Origin: DATFTE01 sp963840665
Lineage (GTDB): Bacteria > Acidobacteriota > Terriglobia > Terriglobales > Acidobacteriaceae
DNA: 64,000 bases
Direction of reading: 5' to 3'
NCBI GenBank assembly: GCA_963840665.1
Contig: CAWIZO010000005.1
Span: forward strand, 372,001-436,000
In this document: one piece after another, positions 9,445 through 17,663 of the stretch
How the letters are laid out: every line of letters begins with the position of its first letter
How positions within the stretch are numbered: the first letter of the stretch is position 1
Translations under genes and position numbers: made by a program
The notes under the pieces: generated by a model
The model's input: the letters and a program-made list of their open reading frames with translations, nothing else
Told to the model about the DNA's origin: nothing
Databases searched by the model: none

Positions 9445-10107
9445 TCAGTGAGGGAGAGGCTGCAGGGGTCCCAGAACCGTTGGGATCCCGGCCCGCTTGC
9501 GAATCTCGCCCAGCACAGCCTGTGCCGCATTCTCGTAAGTCTTGCCGGTATCGGATGTGTCGGCCCACACGGCGTCGTAGATGATCTGGGTCGCTTCTTT
9601 CAATTCCATGTGGAGAGCGGCTTCCATGAGATCGACGCGCTCCTGCATCCTCTCATAGCAGCCTTTGCAGACTTCCGCAGGCTCGAATTCTCCCGGATGA
9701 TTTTCTTCCCGGCTGCAGCGGAAGCTCTCCGCGACATTGATCTGCGCGTGCGATGCATACACCTGGGACTTGAATTCACGCAGGAACTTTTCCCGTTCCT
9801 GCTCCAGGACATCGGGATCTGGGGTCTCTTCGGAGGGTTCCAGAATCGGAGCGACCGGACTAACCGCGACCGCCACGGACGTCGGTTGCACCCGCACCGC
9901 GCTCTGGCAGATTGGGCAGGTGTCAAGATCGGCCGCGTAGTAGGTCTTGCATTTCGCGCACGGCAAACCGTATCCCCTGACTTTCGGAGCAACCGCGGCA
10001 ACGGACGCTGTCGCAGGACGCTCGACTCGCTTCTCGTTCGCCTGGTGAATCACTACTTTCGCGATCTGCTTGCTTTCGCCGGAGGGTGGGGATTGCGTCG
10101 GGTTCAT
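9445..10107 (-). CDS. zinc-ribbon hypothetical protein, 220 aa
   Basis: Cytoplasmic protein without signal or membrane segments. Residues about 50-70 form a zinc ribbon (LPCAKCKTYY, DTCPICQSA). A Pro/Val-rich linker leads to a second Cys/His cluster (FRCSREENHPG, EVCKGCYERM) and a helical C-terminus (AALHMELKEATQIIYDAVW). The spacing suggests two separate metal sites. It lies downstream of a TPR gene on the same strand (143 bp gap) and may share its transcript. I do not recognise the family as a named one. Confidence 0.7.
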   Translation of the reverse strand: MNPTQSPPSGESKQIAKVVIHQANEKRVERPATASVAAVAPKVRGYGLPCAKCKTYYAADLDTCPICQSAVRVQPTSVAVAVSPVAPILEPSEETPDPDVLEQEREKFLREFKSQVYASHAQINVAESFRCSREENHPGEFEPAEVCKGCYERMQERVDLMEAALHMELKEATQIIYDAVWADTSDTGKTYENAAQAVLGEIRKRAGIPTVLGPLQPLPH

Positions 10108-10250
10108 GCCGTTACTCCAAAAACTATTTTAAGATCGTGCTTTCAGACTGTTGATACACGGTAGTTCCATGCTTCCCTGGCATTGGTACAGTGCACTCGT
10201 ATCGCCAAAATTCGTTACTCGAAATAAAGGCGTTACGCAGGAAAACGTCT

Positions 10251-11759
10251 CTACTTGGCCTCCGTCGAACCGGTTCCAATTTCAAAGTGAGACGGGATTT
10301 CCGCGCGGCGAGACTTGCCCGCCTTCATCAGTTTCATCAGTTCTTCCCGCCGCTGCTGGTACAGGTCCCGTGCCGGTTCCAAATGTGCGGCGGTATTCAA
10401 TTCCGCGAGCGCCTCGTCGTAGTCGCCCATGGTGATCAGACACGCCGCCAGCGAGTAGTGGTTATCGGCGCTGGGCTGAAGCCGCAAGGCCTCATGGAAC
10501 TCTTTGGAAGCGGCATAAAATTTCTGGATGTCAAACAGCGCAGTTCCCAGATAGTGGTGGCTGAGCCAGGAATCCGGCCCCAGTTCAACTGCGATCTCCA
10601 ATTCGCGAAGGGCTTCGCGATTCTTCTTCAACATGAGCCAGCATTGCCCCAGCAAGCGGTGTGACTCAGACGCGGTTGGGTTTTGCTCAATGGCTACCTG
10701 AAACTCGGAAATCGCAACAGGATAGTCGTGCTTGGCCATGAGGATCTTCGCCAACACATCGTGCCCAAACCGCCAGTCGGGGTGCATCGCGAACAACTCG
10801 CGGAACTCCCGCTGCGCACTGTCCAAATCGCCGTTGTCATAAAGGGTGTTCGCCAAATCATTTCGGATAGAAGGCTCCTGCGGCGCCAGAATCTTGGCTT
10901 CAGTGAATTCTGCGATGGCGGCGCCATATTGCTTTTGCCGGTGCAACAGCATCGCCAGGTTGTTACGGGCCTCCCAGAACTTCGGGTTTAGTTCAATCGA
11001 GTGGCGATAGGCCGCAACGGCTCCGCTGTAATCTTCTTTGTCCTGGAGAACAATTCCTAGATCGTAGTGAGCCTCGGCGTTGGAGGGTTCGCGCTCAAGT
11101 GATTTCTCCAAAGCGTGAAGGGCAGCGTCATAGCGGGTGCTGGCTTCAAGCCCCAGTCCCAAAAAGCGATACGCCTCTGCATTCCCGGGATTGATGCTGA
11201 GCGCGGTCCGCGCCTCGCCGATGGTGCTTTCGCCATCATTGCTGCGATAGAAAATGTCGGCCAGGCGGCTGTGGGTCTCGGGCAGACCTGGCATTAACTC
11301 CTTCGAAGTGGTGAACTCATCGAAGCCTTCGTCGATGTCTCCCTGATGCACTCGCAGAGCGCCAAGTGCAAAGTGCAACGCCGCATTTTGGGGATCGTTC
11401 GCAAGCAAATCTCGAACCAGATCTTCCGCATCTTCGAATTGCTTTTGGTGTGCGAGCGAGCTAGCTCGGCGGAGCGAATCAGGACAAGCAGCGCCGGGAT
11501 TCTGGGAATCGGCCGAGGAACGAATTGTCTCAACCAGGTCAGAACTCGCGCCCGCAGTCTGGAGCGCGGCTAAATCTTCAGCCATCAGGGTTCCGCTGAA
11601 ACGGTACTGACGCGTCAGTTGTGCGAGCCGGACATTTGAGATGTCCCCAGTAAGCCACGCGAGAATCTGCGTGCAATCCAGCGGCTTGCTCTGCCCCGCT
11701 CCAAATGACGGGCAAGCCCATGCTGCAAGCAGAGATAGAACCAGAATCTGGCGACGCAC
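10251..11759 (-). CDS. tetratricopeptide repeat protein, exported
   Basis: A 502-residue protein with an N-terminal signal peptide (MRRQILVLSLLAAWACPSFG) and about ten TPR units from residue 110 to 480, for example AHYDLGIVLQDKEDYSGAVA, ARNNLAMLLHRQKQYGAAI and HYLGTALFDIQKFYAAS. The segment before the repeats (SGTLMAEDLAALQTAGASSD) resembles the small helical domain often found N-terminal to TPRs in acidobacterial proteins. TPR arrays mediate protein contacts; no enzyme domain is present. It is transcribed divergently from tatA, with 237 bp between the starts. Confidence 0.85.
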   Translation of the reverse strand: MRRQILVLSLLAAWACPSFGAGQSKPLDCTQILAWLTGDISNVRLAQLTRQYRFSGTLMAEDLAALQTAGASSDLVETIRSSADSQNPGAACPDSLRRASSLAHQKQFEDAEDLVRDLLANDPQNAALHFALGALRVHQGDIDEGFDEFTTSKELMPGLPETHSRLADIFYRSNDGESTIGEARTALSINPGNAEAYRFLGLGLEASTRYDAALHALEKSLEREPSNAEAHYDLGIVLQDKEDYSGAVAAYRHSIELNPKFWEARNNLAMLLHRQKQYGAAIAEFTEAKILAPQEPSIRNDLANTLYDNGDLDSAQREFRELFAMHPDWRFGHDVLAKILMAKHDYPVAISEFQVAIEQNPTASESHRLLGQCWLMLKKNREALRELEIAVELGPDSWLSHHYLGTALFDIQKFYAASKEFHEALRLQPSADNHYSLAACLITMGDYDEALAELNTAAHLEPARDLYQQRREELMKLMKAGKSRRAEIPSHFEIGTGSTEAK

Positions 11760-11996
11760 TCCAACTCCTCACCCCGGCAGCCGGCCGGGAGATGTCCTTT
11801 TTTGAACATAGACGGGCGAGGTAATCCGGCACAGGTCACGAAAGTAACGCTTACCTGCACATCGCACATAAGGCAGGGGTTAGACGCCGGTGTCTCTCCA
11901 CCGAAGAAATCGCTCTTGGAGTCTTTTGTTGAGTTGACGGGAGGCTCGCGCTTCAGTAACGTTTATAGAGTGCCTTCGTGGCACTGGAGGACTTGT

Positions 11997-12185
11997 ATGT
12001 TTGAAGGCCTGTTTCAACCGATGCACCTGCTGGTGATTTTCTTTATCGCTCTGCTGGTGTTCGGTCCCAAGAAGCTTCCTGAACTTGGCAAGGGGATCGG
12101 TGACGGTATCCGCGCTCTGAAAGATGGAATGAAGGACCCACCGGCGGAGCCCACGAAGCCACAGAACACAGAAGTTAAGAGCTAG
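11997..12185 (+). CDS. tatA: twin-arginine translocase subunit TatA-like
   Basis: A 62-residue pore-forming subunit of the Tat protein export system. One N-terminal membrane helix (LLVIFFIALLVFG) is followed at once by the family signature FGPKKLPELGKGIG and an amphipathic helix (IRALKDGMKD), ending in a short polar tail. ATG 11997 has GGAGG eight bases upstream; the open frame runs back to 11802 but that part has no coding character. No tatB or tatC is adjacent. Candidate Tat substrates in this window are the molybdenum hydroxylase large subunit and the beta-carbonic anhydrase. Confidence 0.95.
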   Translation: MFEGLFQPMHLLVIFFIALLVFGPKKLPELGKGIGDGIRALKDGMKDPPAEPTKPQNTEVKS

Positions 12186-12520
12186 GCCGGGACGTTCGTC
12201 TGCGGCGATTCCCGGCCCGATGCCTCGCATCGGATGCCCTCCCTACCTTCTTCCCAAAGATGTGCGCGCAACATTGCACGCTCGAAACATCCCCGGCATT
12301 CCCTAATCGAATTGATCGGAAAATCCCTTAACTGCCGGCGCTTCTGCGTTTCTCTCTACGCGTTTATAATTCCGCAGACCAAAGCTCCAACCAACAACGT
12401 TGTGCAGTGAATGCCCGATGCGAGCAGCTTGGTGGCCTGCGGCCTAGCCCACTTCTCCGCAGCCGGACGGTCTCACATCGGGCCCCAGCAGTAAGTCCAA
12501 TCTTGAAGGAGAAATCGGTA
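12186..12520. other. intergenic region
   Basis: About 335 bases between tatA and the DUF481 gene. A GCCGGGA/TCCCGGC inverted repeat lies just after the tatA stop (12184-12217) but without a T tract. A perfect TATAAT stands at 12365-12370. Nothing else recognised. Confidence 0.4.
12365..12370 (+). promoter_or_regulatory. possible -10 element for the DUF481 gene
   Basis: Perfect TATAAT about 150 bases upstream of the ATG at 12521. No TTGACA-like -35 is visible at 16-18 bases, so this is a weak prediction; a transcript starting here would have a leader of about 145 bases. Confidence 0.3.
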
Positions 12521-13573
12521 ATGCGGAACGTTCTTGCCCTGGCAGTACTGTTTGTACTTGCTTTCTGCTCGGCCATGTTCGCCGATCAGATTGTGCTGAA
12601 AAACGGCGATCGGATTTCCGGAAACATCGTGAAATCGGATGGAAAAACGCTGTTGATCAAAACCGAGTTCGCGGGCGATGTGACGGTGCAATGGCCTGCC
12701 ATCGAGCAAATCAATTCTTCCGCGCCTTTGCACGTGAGCCTTACCAACGGACAAACCGTGGTCGGCCCGGTTTCAACCACCGACGACAGTCTCGCCGTTG
12801 CCACCCCCAGCAAGGGTACGGTGACCGAACCGAGGGCGGACGTAAAAACCTTGCGTAATGACGCCGAGTGGACGGCATACGAGAAGTCGTTGCATCCGCC
12901 GCTCACCCAGGGATGGGCCGGGGGCGCCAATGTCGGCTTCGCTCTTACTCGCGGAAACAGCCAGACCAAGAACCTGGCCCTCGCCTTCACCGCCGATCGG
13001 CAGACCATGCGCGATAAGATCGCGATGTACGCGAACTCCGTATATGCCACGAACGATGCGCCGGGAGCTGTCCCGGCAACGACGGCCAACGCCATTCAGG
13101 GCGGAATTCGCTATGATCACGATCTGACCAAGCGCCTCTTCGCCTATGTTGGCGCTGATTTCCAGACTGACGACCTGCAAGCTCTGAACCTGCGCTCTGT
13201 CCTCGGCGGTGGTTTGGGCTACCACGCCATTAAGAGCGATCGCACCACCCTCGACTTCCTCGGAGGCCTTGCATACACCCGTGAAAACTACACCACATTC
13301 AATCGCAATTTTGCCGCTCTCAGCCTGGGCGAGGAGTTCACCCACAAGCTCGGCATGTCGACATTGATCACGCAGAAGTTCTATATGTTCCCGGACCTGA
13401 GCGATCTCAGCCAGTACCGCGGAACTTTTAACTTCGGCACCGTTACCAAGTTCAGCAAGTGGTTGGGATGGCAGAACGCTTTCGGCGACATCTACGTTAC
13501 CAATCCTCCGGCGGGGAAGAAGCAGAACGACATCATCTTCACCACCGGGCTGAATGTGACGTTCGCTCACTAA
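12521..13573 (+). CDS. DUF481 family outer-membrane beta-barrel protein
   Basis: A 350-residue exported protein. ATG 12521 follows GAAGGAG, and MRNVLALAVLFVLAFCSAMFA is a signal peptide. Residues 20-120 form a small SH3-like beta domain (DQIVLKNGDRISGNIVKS), common before DUF481 in this phylum. From about residue 145 on, alternating strands (GWAGGANVGFALTRGNSQ, FAYVGADFQTDDL, GGGLGYHAI, TGLNVTFAH) form the DUF481 barrel, ending in the aromatic/His C-terminal strand. DUF481 proteins resemble YdiY and are salt- or stress-related in some bacteria; the role here is unknown. Coordinates of the longer ORF start (12407) lack a ribosome site. Confidence 0.85.
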   Translation: MRNVLALAVLFVLAFCSAMFADQIVLKNGDRISGNIVKSDGKTLLIKTEFAGDVTVQWPAIEQINSSAPLHVSLTNGQTVVGPVSTTDDSLAVATPSKGTVTEPRADVKTLRNDAEWTAYEKSLHPPLTQGWAGGANVGFALTRGNSQTKNLALAFTADRQTMRDKIAMYANSVYATNDAPGAVPATTANAIQGGIRYDHDLTKRLFAYVGADFQTDDLQALNLRSVLGGGLGYHAIKSDRTTLDFLGGLAYTRENYTTFNRNFAALSLGEEFTHKLGMSTLITQKFYMFPDLSDLSQYRGTFNFGTVTKFSKWLGWQNAFGDIYVTNPPAGKKQNDIIFTTGLNVTFAH

Positions 13574-13656
13574 AAACGAATCCCGGCGCGGAATTGTACG
13601 CAGCATGATGATGCTTTCGCGCATCCAATTCCCTGACCGAAGTATCGAGGTGCAAA

Positions 13657-13824
13657 ATGCTGAACAACGAGAATCTCAGGGATCCTGAAGATCGAACCAT
13701 CGATGAAACCGACTCCGCCGAGAAAAAAGAAAAGATGATGGACAAGACCATCGCTGACACGTTTCCTGCCAGTGATCCTCCGTCCTCGCTGCCCGACCCC
13801 GATGATGATTCGTTCGCGGCTTAA
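13657..13824 (+). CDS. small acidic protein with TFPASDPPS motif, 55 aa
   Basis: A 55-residue ORF beginning MLNNENLRDPEDRT and ending SLPDPDDDSFAA. A GAGG lies seven to ten bases upstream of ATG 13657. The core IADTFPASDPPSSLPD is a motif I know from many short uncharacterised bacterial proteins (usually annotated hypothetical), which supports expression as a real gene. It is charged and probably disordered, with no cysteines or membrane segment. It lies 83 bp after the DUF481 gene and 93 bp before the molybdenum hydroxylase operon. Function unknown. Confidence 0.6.
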   Translation: MLNNENLRDPEDRTIDETDSAEKKEKMMDKTIADTFPASDPPSSLPDPDDDSFAA

Positions 13825-13874
13825 GTTTTGGTTCAGGTTCGCTGGAGGAACATCGCAGGTAGAAACCTTGCGGG

Positions 13875-13895
13875 CGCTATAATTTCCTTATAGCG
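13875..13895 (+). promoter_or_regulatory. 8-bp inverted repeat over a TATAAT -10 upstream of the molybdenum hydroxylase operon
   Basis: CGCTATAA and TTATAGCG flank a five-base spacer, giving perfect eight-base arms. The left arm contains TATAAT (13878-13883), placed 35 bases before the ATG at 13918. It could be a repressor operator over the promoter. A clear -35 was not found. Confidence 0.4.
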
Positions 13896-13917
13896 TCCTC
13901 AAGTCCCCGGGTGCCAC

Positions 13918-14388
13918 ATGCCTTACGTTTTGCTCGTCAACGGAACCGAACGCCGCCTCGACCTTCCTCCCGACCGCAGTCTGCTCTCTGTTCTGCGCAA
14001 CGAATTAGATATGACCGGCACCAAGTACGGGTGCGGAGAAGGCCAGTGTGGCGCATGCACCGTCTTGCTCGACGGCAAGCCGATTCGCTCTTGCCGGACG
14101 CCGCTCAGCGCAGCCACAGGCAAGAAAATCACCACCATCGAAGGCCTCGAGCAGAACGGACAACTGCATCCGGTGCAGGAAGCCTTCTTGACGGTCGAAT
14201 CATTCCAATGCAGCTACTGCACTTCGGGGATGATCATGTCGGCAGTCGCTCTGCTGGAATCAAATCCCCATCCGACAGACCAAGACATCCTGCGCCGCAT
14301 GGAGGGTAATGTCTGCCGCTGCGGAACCTATCCCCGGATCGTCGCTGCCATCCAGCAGGCTGCCGCCCGAAAGGGGCAAGCGCGATGA
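13918..14388 (+). CDS. (2Fe-2S) subunit of a molybdenum hydroxylase (isoquinoline 1-oxidoreductase alpha-like)
   Basis: The electron-transfer subunit, 156 residues, of a two-subunit xanthine-oxidase-family enzyme. The plant-type 2Fe-2S cluster ligands are Cys39, Cys44, Cys47 and Cys59 (YGCGEGQCGACTV, RSCRT); the helical domain ligands are Cys98, Cys101, Cys133 and Cys135 (FQCSYCTSGM, NVCRCGTY). All eight are present. Length and the lack of an FAD subunit match the IorA group rather than xanthine dehydrogenase. The stop overlaps the start of the large subunit by four bases (ATGA), so the two are translationally coupled. Confidence 0.93.
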   Translation: MPYVLLVNGTERRLDLPPDRSLLSVLRNELDMTGTKYGCGEGQCGACTVLLDGKPIRSCRTPLSAATGKKITTIEGLEQNGQLHPVQEAFLTVESFQCSYCTSGMIMSAVALLESNPHPTDQDILRRMEGNVCRCGTYPRIVAAIQQAAARKGQAR

Positions 14389-16544
14389 AAGAAAAAAGCC
14401 TCTACGCGTTGGAGGACCAGCAACACGAAGTTCCGCGGATCACCTATAGCTTCGACCTCGAGCGCCGCGACTTCTTCAAGTTGATGGGCGCGGGCGTGCT
14501 GGTGTGTCTGTCGCTGCGCACGGCGGTAGCCCAGGAATCTGGACGCCCTACTCAGTCCTCTGAGGATCTGCCCACCTCGCTCGCGGCCTGGTTGCATGTG
14601 GGGGAAGACGGGTCGATCACCGTGTTTACCGGCAAGGCGGAAATCGGACAGAACATCCGCACCTCCCTTACTCAGCAGATCGCTGAAGAAATGCGGGTAC
14701 CGATCACCAGTGTTCATCTGGTAATGGCCGACACCGATCTGACTCCTTATGACCGCGGCACCTTCGGCAGCCGTACCACTCCGACCATGGGGCCGCAATT
14801 GCGACGCGTCGCCGCCACGGCTCGTGAAGTTCTCGCAGCCATGGCGGCGGAGCGCTGGCAGGTGAAACCGGCTTCGCTTGTCGTGAGCGACGGCAAGTTC
14901 TCGAACCCCTCTTCGAAGCAGTCGATCTCCTACGGAGAACTAAGTAAAGGCCAGCAACTGGTAAAAGTTCAGATTGAAGACGTCCATCTCGAGCCTGCCA
15001 GTGAATGGCAAATCGCCGGGACTCCTGTGCCCAAGATCGATGGGCGCGATTTCGTCACCGGCCGTCATAAATACACGTCGGACATGACGCGTCCCGGAAT
15101 GCTGCGTGGCAAGGTGCTGCGTCCCACGGCGTTTCGAGCCAACCTGGTTTCGGTGGACACCAGCCAAGCGGAAAAGATGCCAGGCGTGACCGTGGTGAGA
15201 GATGGCAACTTCGTGGCCGCTGCCGCGGAAGATGAGTTCGTGGCCGAGCGCGCGGTCAGCACGATGAAGGCCCAATGGAATGTGCCGCCGCAGATCGCGG
15301 AGAAAGATCTGTTCGAGTTTCTCAAGAAGAAACCTGATCTGCCAGCGGGAACGAAGATCGATCCCCCGCAAGTCTCCGGCTCGCTGGAACAAGGCTACAA
15401 AGCGGCGGCCAAGACTTTGTCGCAAAGCTACCGGGTGAATTACATCGCGCACGTGCCGCTGGAGCCTCGCGCCGCGTTGGCGGAGTGGAAGGACGACAAG
15501 CTGACGGTATGGACAGGCACGCAGCGTCCATTCGCAGTGCGCGAAGAACTGGCCCAGGCGTTTCGAATTCCCATCGCGAAAGTGCGTGTCATCGTTCCTG
15601 ACACGGGGTCGGCCTACGGTGGCAAGCACACCGGCGATCCTGCCATTGAAGCTGCGCGTCTCGCCAAAGCTTCCGGCAAGCCGGTAAAAGTCGTCTGGAC
15701 GCGCGAAGAAGAATTTACCTGGGCGTACTTCCGCCCCTCGGGCGTGATCGACGTAAAGAGTGGAGTCACCAGCGACGGCCTGATCACGGCATGGGAATTC
15801 GACAACTACAACTCGGGACCAGCAGGCATTGGCACTCCGTACAACATTGCCAACCAGCGCATTGAATATCACCCCATCGATCCGCCATTAAGACAAGGTT
15901 CTTACCGCGGACTGGCCGCCCCTGCGAATCACTTCGCTCGCGAAGTTCATATGGACGAGCTAGCCTTAGCAGTGGGAATGGACCCACTGGCGTTTCGCCT
16001 GAGGAACATGAACGACCCACGTTTGCGGGCCGTGTTCCAGGCGGCTGGCGACAAATTCGGCTGGGGCAAAGAGAAGAGTTCACCCACTCGAGGATTCGGC
16101 ATCGGCGGCGGGTTCGAAAAAGGCGGGTACGTCGCGAGTTGCGTCGAAGTCAGCATTGATGACGGGGACGTTTCCGTCCGCCGCGTGTCAGAAGCGTTCG
16201 AATGCGGCGCTATCGTGAACCCTCAGGGACTCATGAATCAGATCACCGGTGCTATCATCCAAGCCATTGGCGGGGCTTTGTTTGAAGCGATTCATTTTGA
16301 CAACGGGAAGATCCTGAATCCGCACCTTGCCGAATATCGCGTTCCTCGCTTCAGCGACGTTCCCAAGATTGAAGTAGAGATGATCAACCGCAAAGACTTG
16401 CCACCAGCTGGGGCGGGAGAAACTCCGATGATGGGAATCGCTCCCGCAATCAGCAATGCGATTTTCAACGCGACGGGAGTTCGCTTACGGTCGTTGCCGA
16501 TGGTTCCAGACGGCATGCCCGCGACGGCTCCGGCAAAAACCTAA
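14385..16544 (+). CDS. molybdopterin-dependent oxidoreductase large subunit (isoquinoline 1-oxidoreductase beta-like), Tat signal
   Basis: A 719-residue catalytic subunit that hydroxylates an N-heterocycle or an aldehyde at a molybdenum cofactor. Near residue 30 a twin-arginine signal RRDFFKLMGAGVLVCLSL ends in AVAQ, so the enzyme is probably exported folded, as in the IorB and aldehyde dehydrogenase YagR-like groups. The body has two Mo-binding halves: LHVGEDGSITVFTGKAEIGQ, GTFGSRTT, YIAHVPLEPRAALAEW, DTGSAYGGKHTGDPAIE, QGSYRGLAAPANHFARE, and near the C-terminus the GAGETPMMGIAPAISNAI motif whose Glu is the catalytic base of the family. The exact substrate cannot be inferred. It couples to both neighbours: ATGA overlap upstream, TAATG overlap downstream. 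Confidence 0.92.
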   Translation: MKEKSLYALEDQQHEVPRITYSFDLERRDFFKLMGAGVLVCLSLRTAVAQESGRPTQSSEDLPTSLAAWLHVGEDGSITVFTGKAEIGQNIRTSLTQQIAEEMRVPITSVHLVMADTDLTPYDRGTFGSRTTPTMGPQLRRVAATAREVLAAMAAERWQVKPASLVVSDGKFSNPSSKQSISYGELSKGQQLVKVQIEDVHLEPASEWQIAGTPVPKIDGRDFVTGRHKYTSDMTRPGMLRGKVLRPTAFRANLVSVDTSQAEKMPGVTVVRDGNFVAAAAEDEFVAERAVSTMKAQWNVPPQIAEKDLFEFLKKKPDLPAGTKIDPPQVSGSLEQGYKAAAKTLSQSYRVNYIAHVPLEPRAALAEWKDDKLTVWTGTQRPFAVREELAQAFRIPIAKVRVIVPDTGSAYGGKHTGDPAIEAARLAKASGKPVKVVWTREEEFTWAYFRPSGVIDVKSGVTSDGLITAWEFDNYNSGPAGIGTPYNIANQRIEYHPIDPPLRQGSYRGLAAPANHFAREVHMDELALAVGMDPLAFRLRNMNDPRLRAVFQAAGDKFGWGKEKSSPTRGFGIGGGFEKGGYVASCVEVSIDDGDVSVRRVSEAFECGAIVNPQGLMNQITGAIIQAIGGALFEAIHFDNGKILNPHLAEYRVPRFSDVPKIEVEMINRKDLPPAGAGETPMMGIAPAISNAIFNATGVRLRSLPMVPDGMPATAPAKT

Positions 16545-17656
16545 TGCGAAGCCTTCTCACACTCGCGGTGCTCCCCATATTGGTTAGCGGCTGCGCTCTT
16601 TCTCAAACTTCGGATCAGTCTTCGGATCAGTCCTGGAAGGAAAACTCCAGCCAGCAAAGCACTTCAGGAAATCTCAATCCTCTTCGTTCTCGCGAATCCC
16701 ATACGGAATCGAACGGGCGCACTGTCGACAAACAGAGCGTTGAGCGGCTCGGCCCCGATGGCCGTTATATTCACTATCTGGATGTCGAGAAGGAGTCGGT
16801 CAAGGTCGATGCCACCACGATTCGCACTGTCGAGCGAACCTATGTTCGCGGGCCCGATGGTGGCCGCAAGCTTCAGCAGGTGACTCAGGAGGAAACGCGT
16901 AATTTGCCGGGCGACGAGCAGAAATTTACGCGTTCAACTTCCAATCCCGACGCCAACGGAACTCTGCAAGTTGTCAGGCGCGAGGTTTCGGATTCGAAAC
17001 AGCTCACTACGAACGTTCGCGAGACCAAGACCACGGTCCTCAGTCCCGACTTGAATGGAGGCCTTTCTCCCGCCGCCCAGATCCAGGAGCGCGTCACCAA
17101 GACCGGCGAGCATTCGACTCAGTTCAAAAACTCGACTCTCCTTCCCGATGGTAACGGCGGCTGGAAGGTTGGCGAGGTACGCGAAGGCGCGATTCAGGGG
17201 GACGGCAAAACCCAAACCAAAGACGAGAAACTTCTGCGTCCTGACATCAACGGGAATCTCTCTTTAATCGAACGGACGGTGACGAAAGAGGCTGAAACTG
17301 CGCCCGGGGAGAAACGCGATACTGTCGAAAAATACGCCAAGGATATTCCCGGCACTTCCGCGGACGAAAGTTTGCGTCTTTCCGAACGTACCACGACCGT
17401 GCAAAGAACCAGCGCCGCAGGCAGTCAAACCGTGCAACAAACCCAGCAAGCAAATTCTGCGAACCCGAGCGATGGTATGAACATCACCGGCAAGACCATC
17501 GACATCGTGCGGCCGGGCAGCAGCGGATCTACGCAACAAAAAACCACCACTCTCTCCCTCGACTCTAAAGGCGATCTCAGTCCTGTGTGGGTGGATACCG
17601 GGAAGAAAGACAGCCAACCCGCGGTGCAGGTCGACACACGAACGCCTCCCAAATAG
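16544..17656 (+). CDS. putative lipoprotein with repeated PDxNG motifs, coupled to the molybdenum hydroxylase
   Basis: A 370-residue protein with a lipoprotein signal (LVSGC, Cys17). The rest is hydrophilic and rich in Ser, Thr, Gln and Lys, built from about seven degenerate units of roughly 40 residues. Each unit has a turn such as NPDANGTLQVV, SPDLNGGLSPA, LPDGNGGWKVG, RPDINGNLSLI or SLDSKGDLSPV, followed by charged strands (QERVTKTGEH, ERTVTKEAE). No named domain recognised. The ATG overlaps the stop of the oxidoreductase (TAATG), so they are cotranslated; a role in anchoring or maturing that enzyme is only a guess from context. It converges with the next gene, 7 bp between stops. Confidence 0.75.
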   Translation: MRSLLTLAVLPILVSGCALSQTSDQSSDQSWKENSSQQSTSGNLNPLRSRESHTESNGRTVDKQSVERLGPDGRYIHYLDVEKESVKVDATTIRTVERTYVRGPDGGRKLQQVTQEETRNLPGDEQKFTRSTSNPDANGTLQVVRREVSDSKQLTTNVRETKTTVLSPDLNGGLSPAAQIQERVTKTGEHSTQFKNSTLLPDGNGGWKVGEVREGAIQGDGKTQTKDEKLLRPDINGNLSLIERTVTKEAETAPGEKRDTVEKYAKDIPGTSADESLRLSERTTTVQRTSAAGSQTVQQTQQANSANPSDGMNITGKTIDIVRPGSSGSTQQKTTTLSLDSKGDLSPVWVDTGKKDSQPAVQVDTRTPPK

Positions 17657-17663
17657 CAGACGC

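Noticed and set aside
15000..15872. Minus-strand 310-codon ORF within the molybdenum hydroxylase gene
   Set aside because: Antisense to conserved catalytic sequence; composition typical of a shadow frame.
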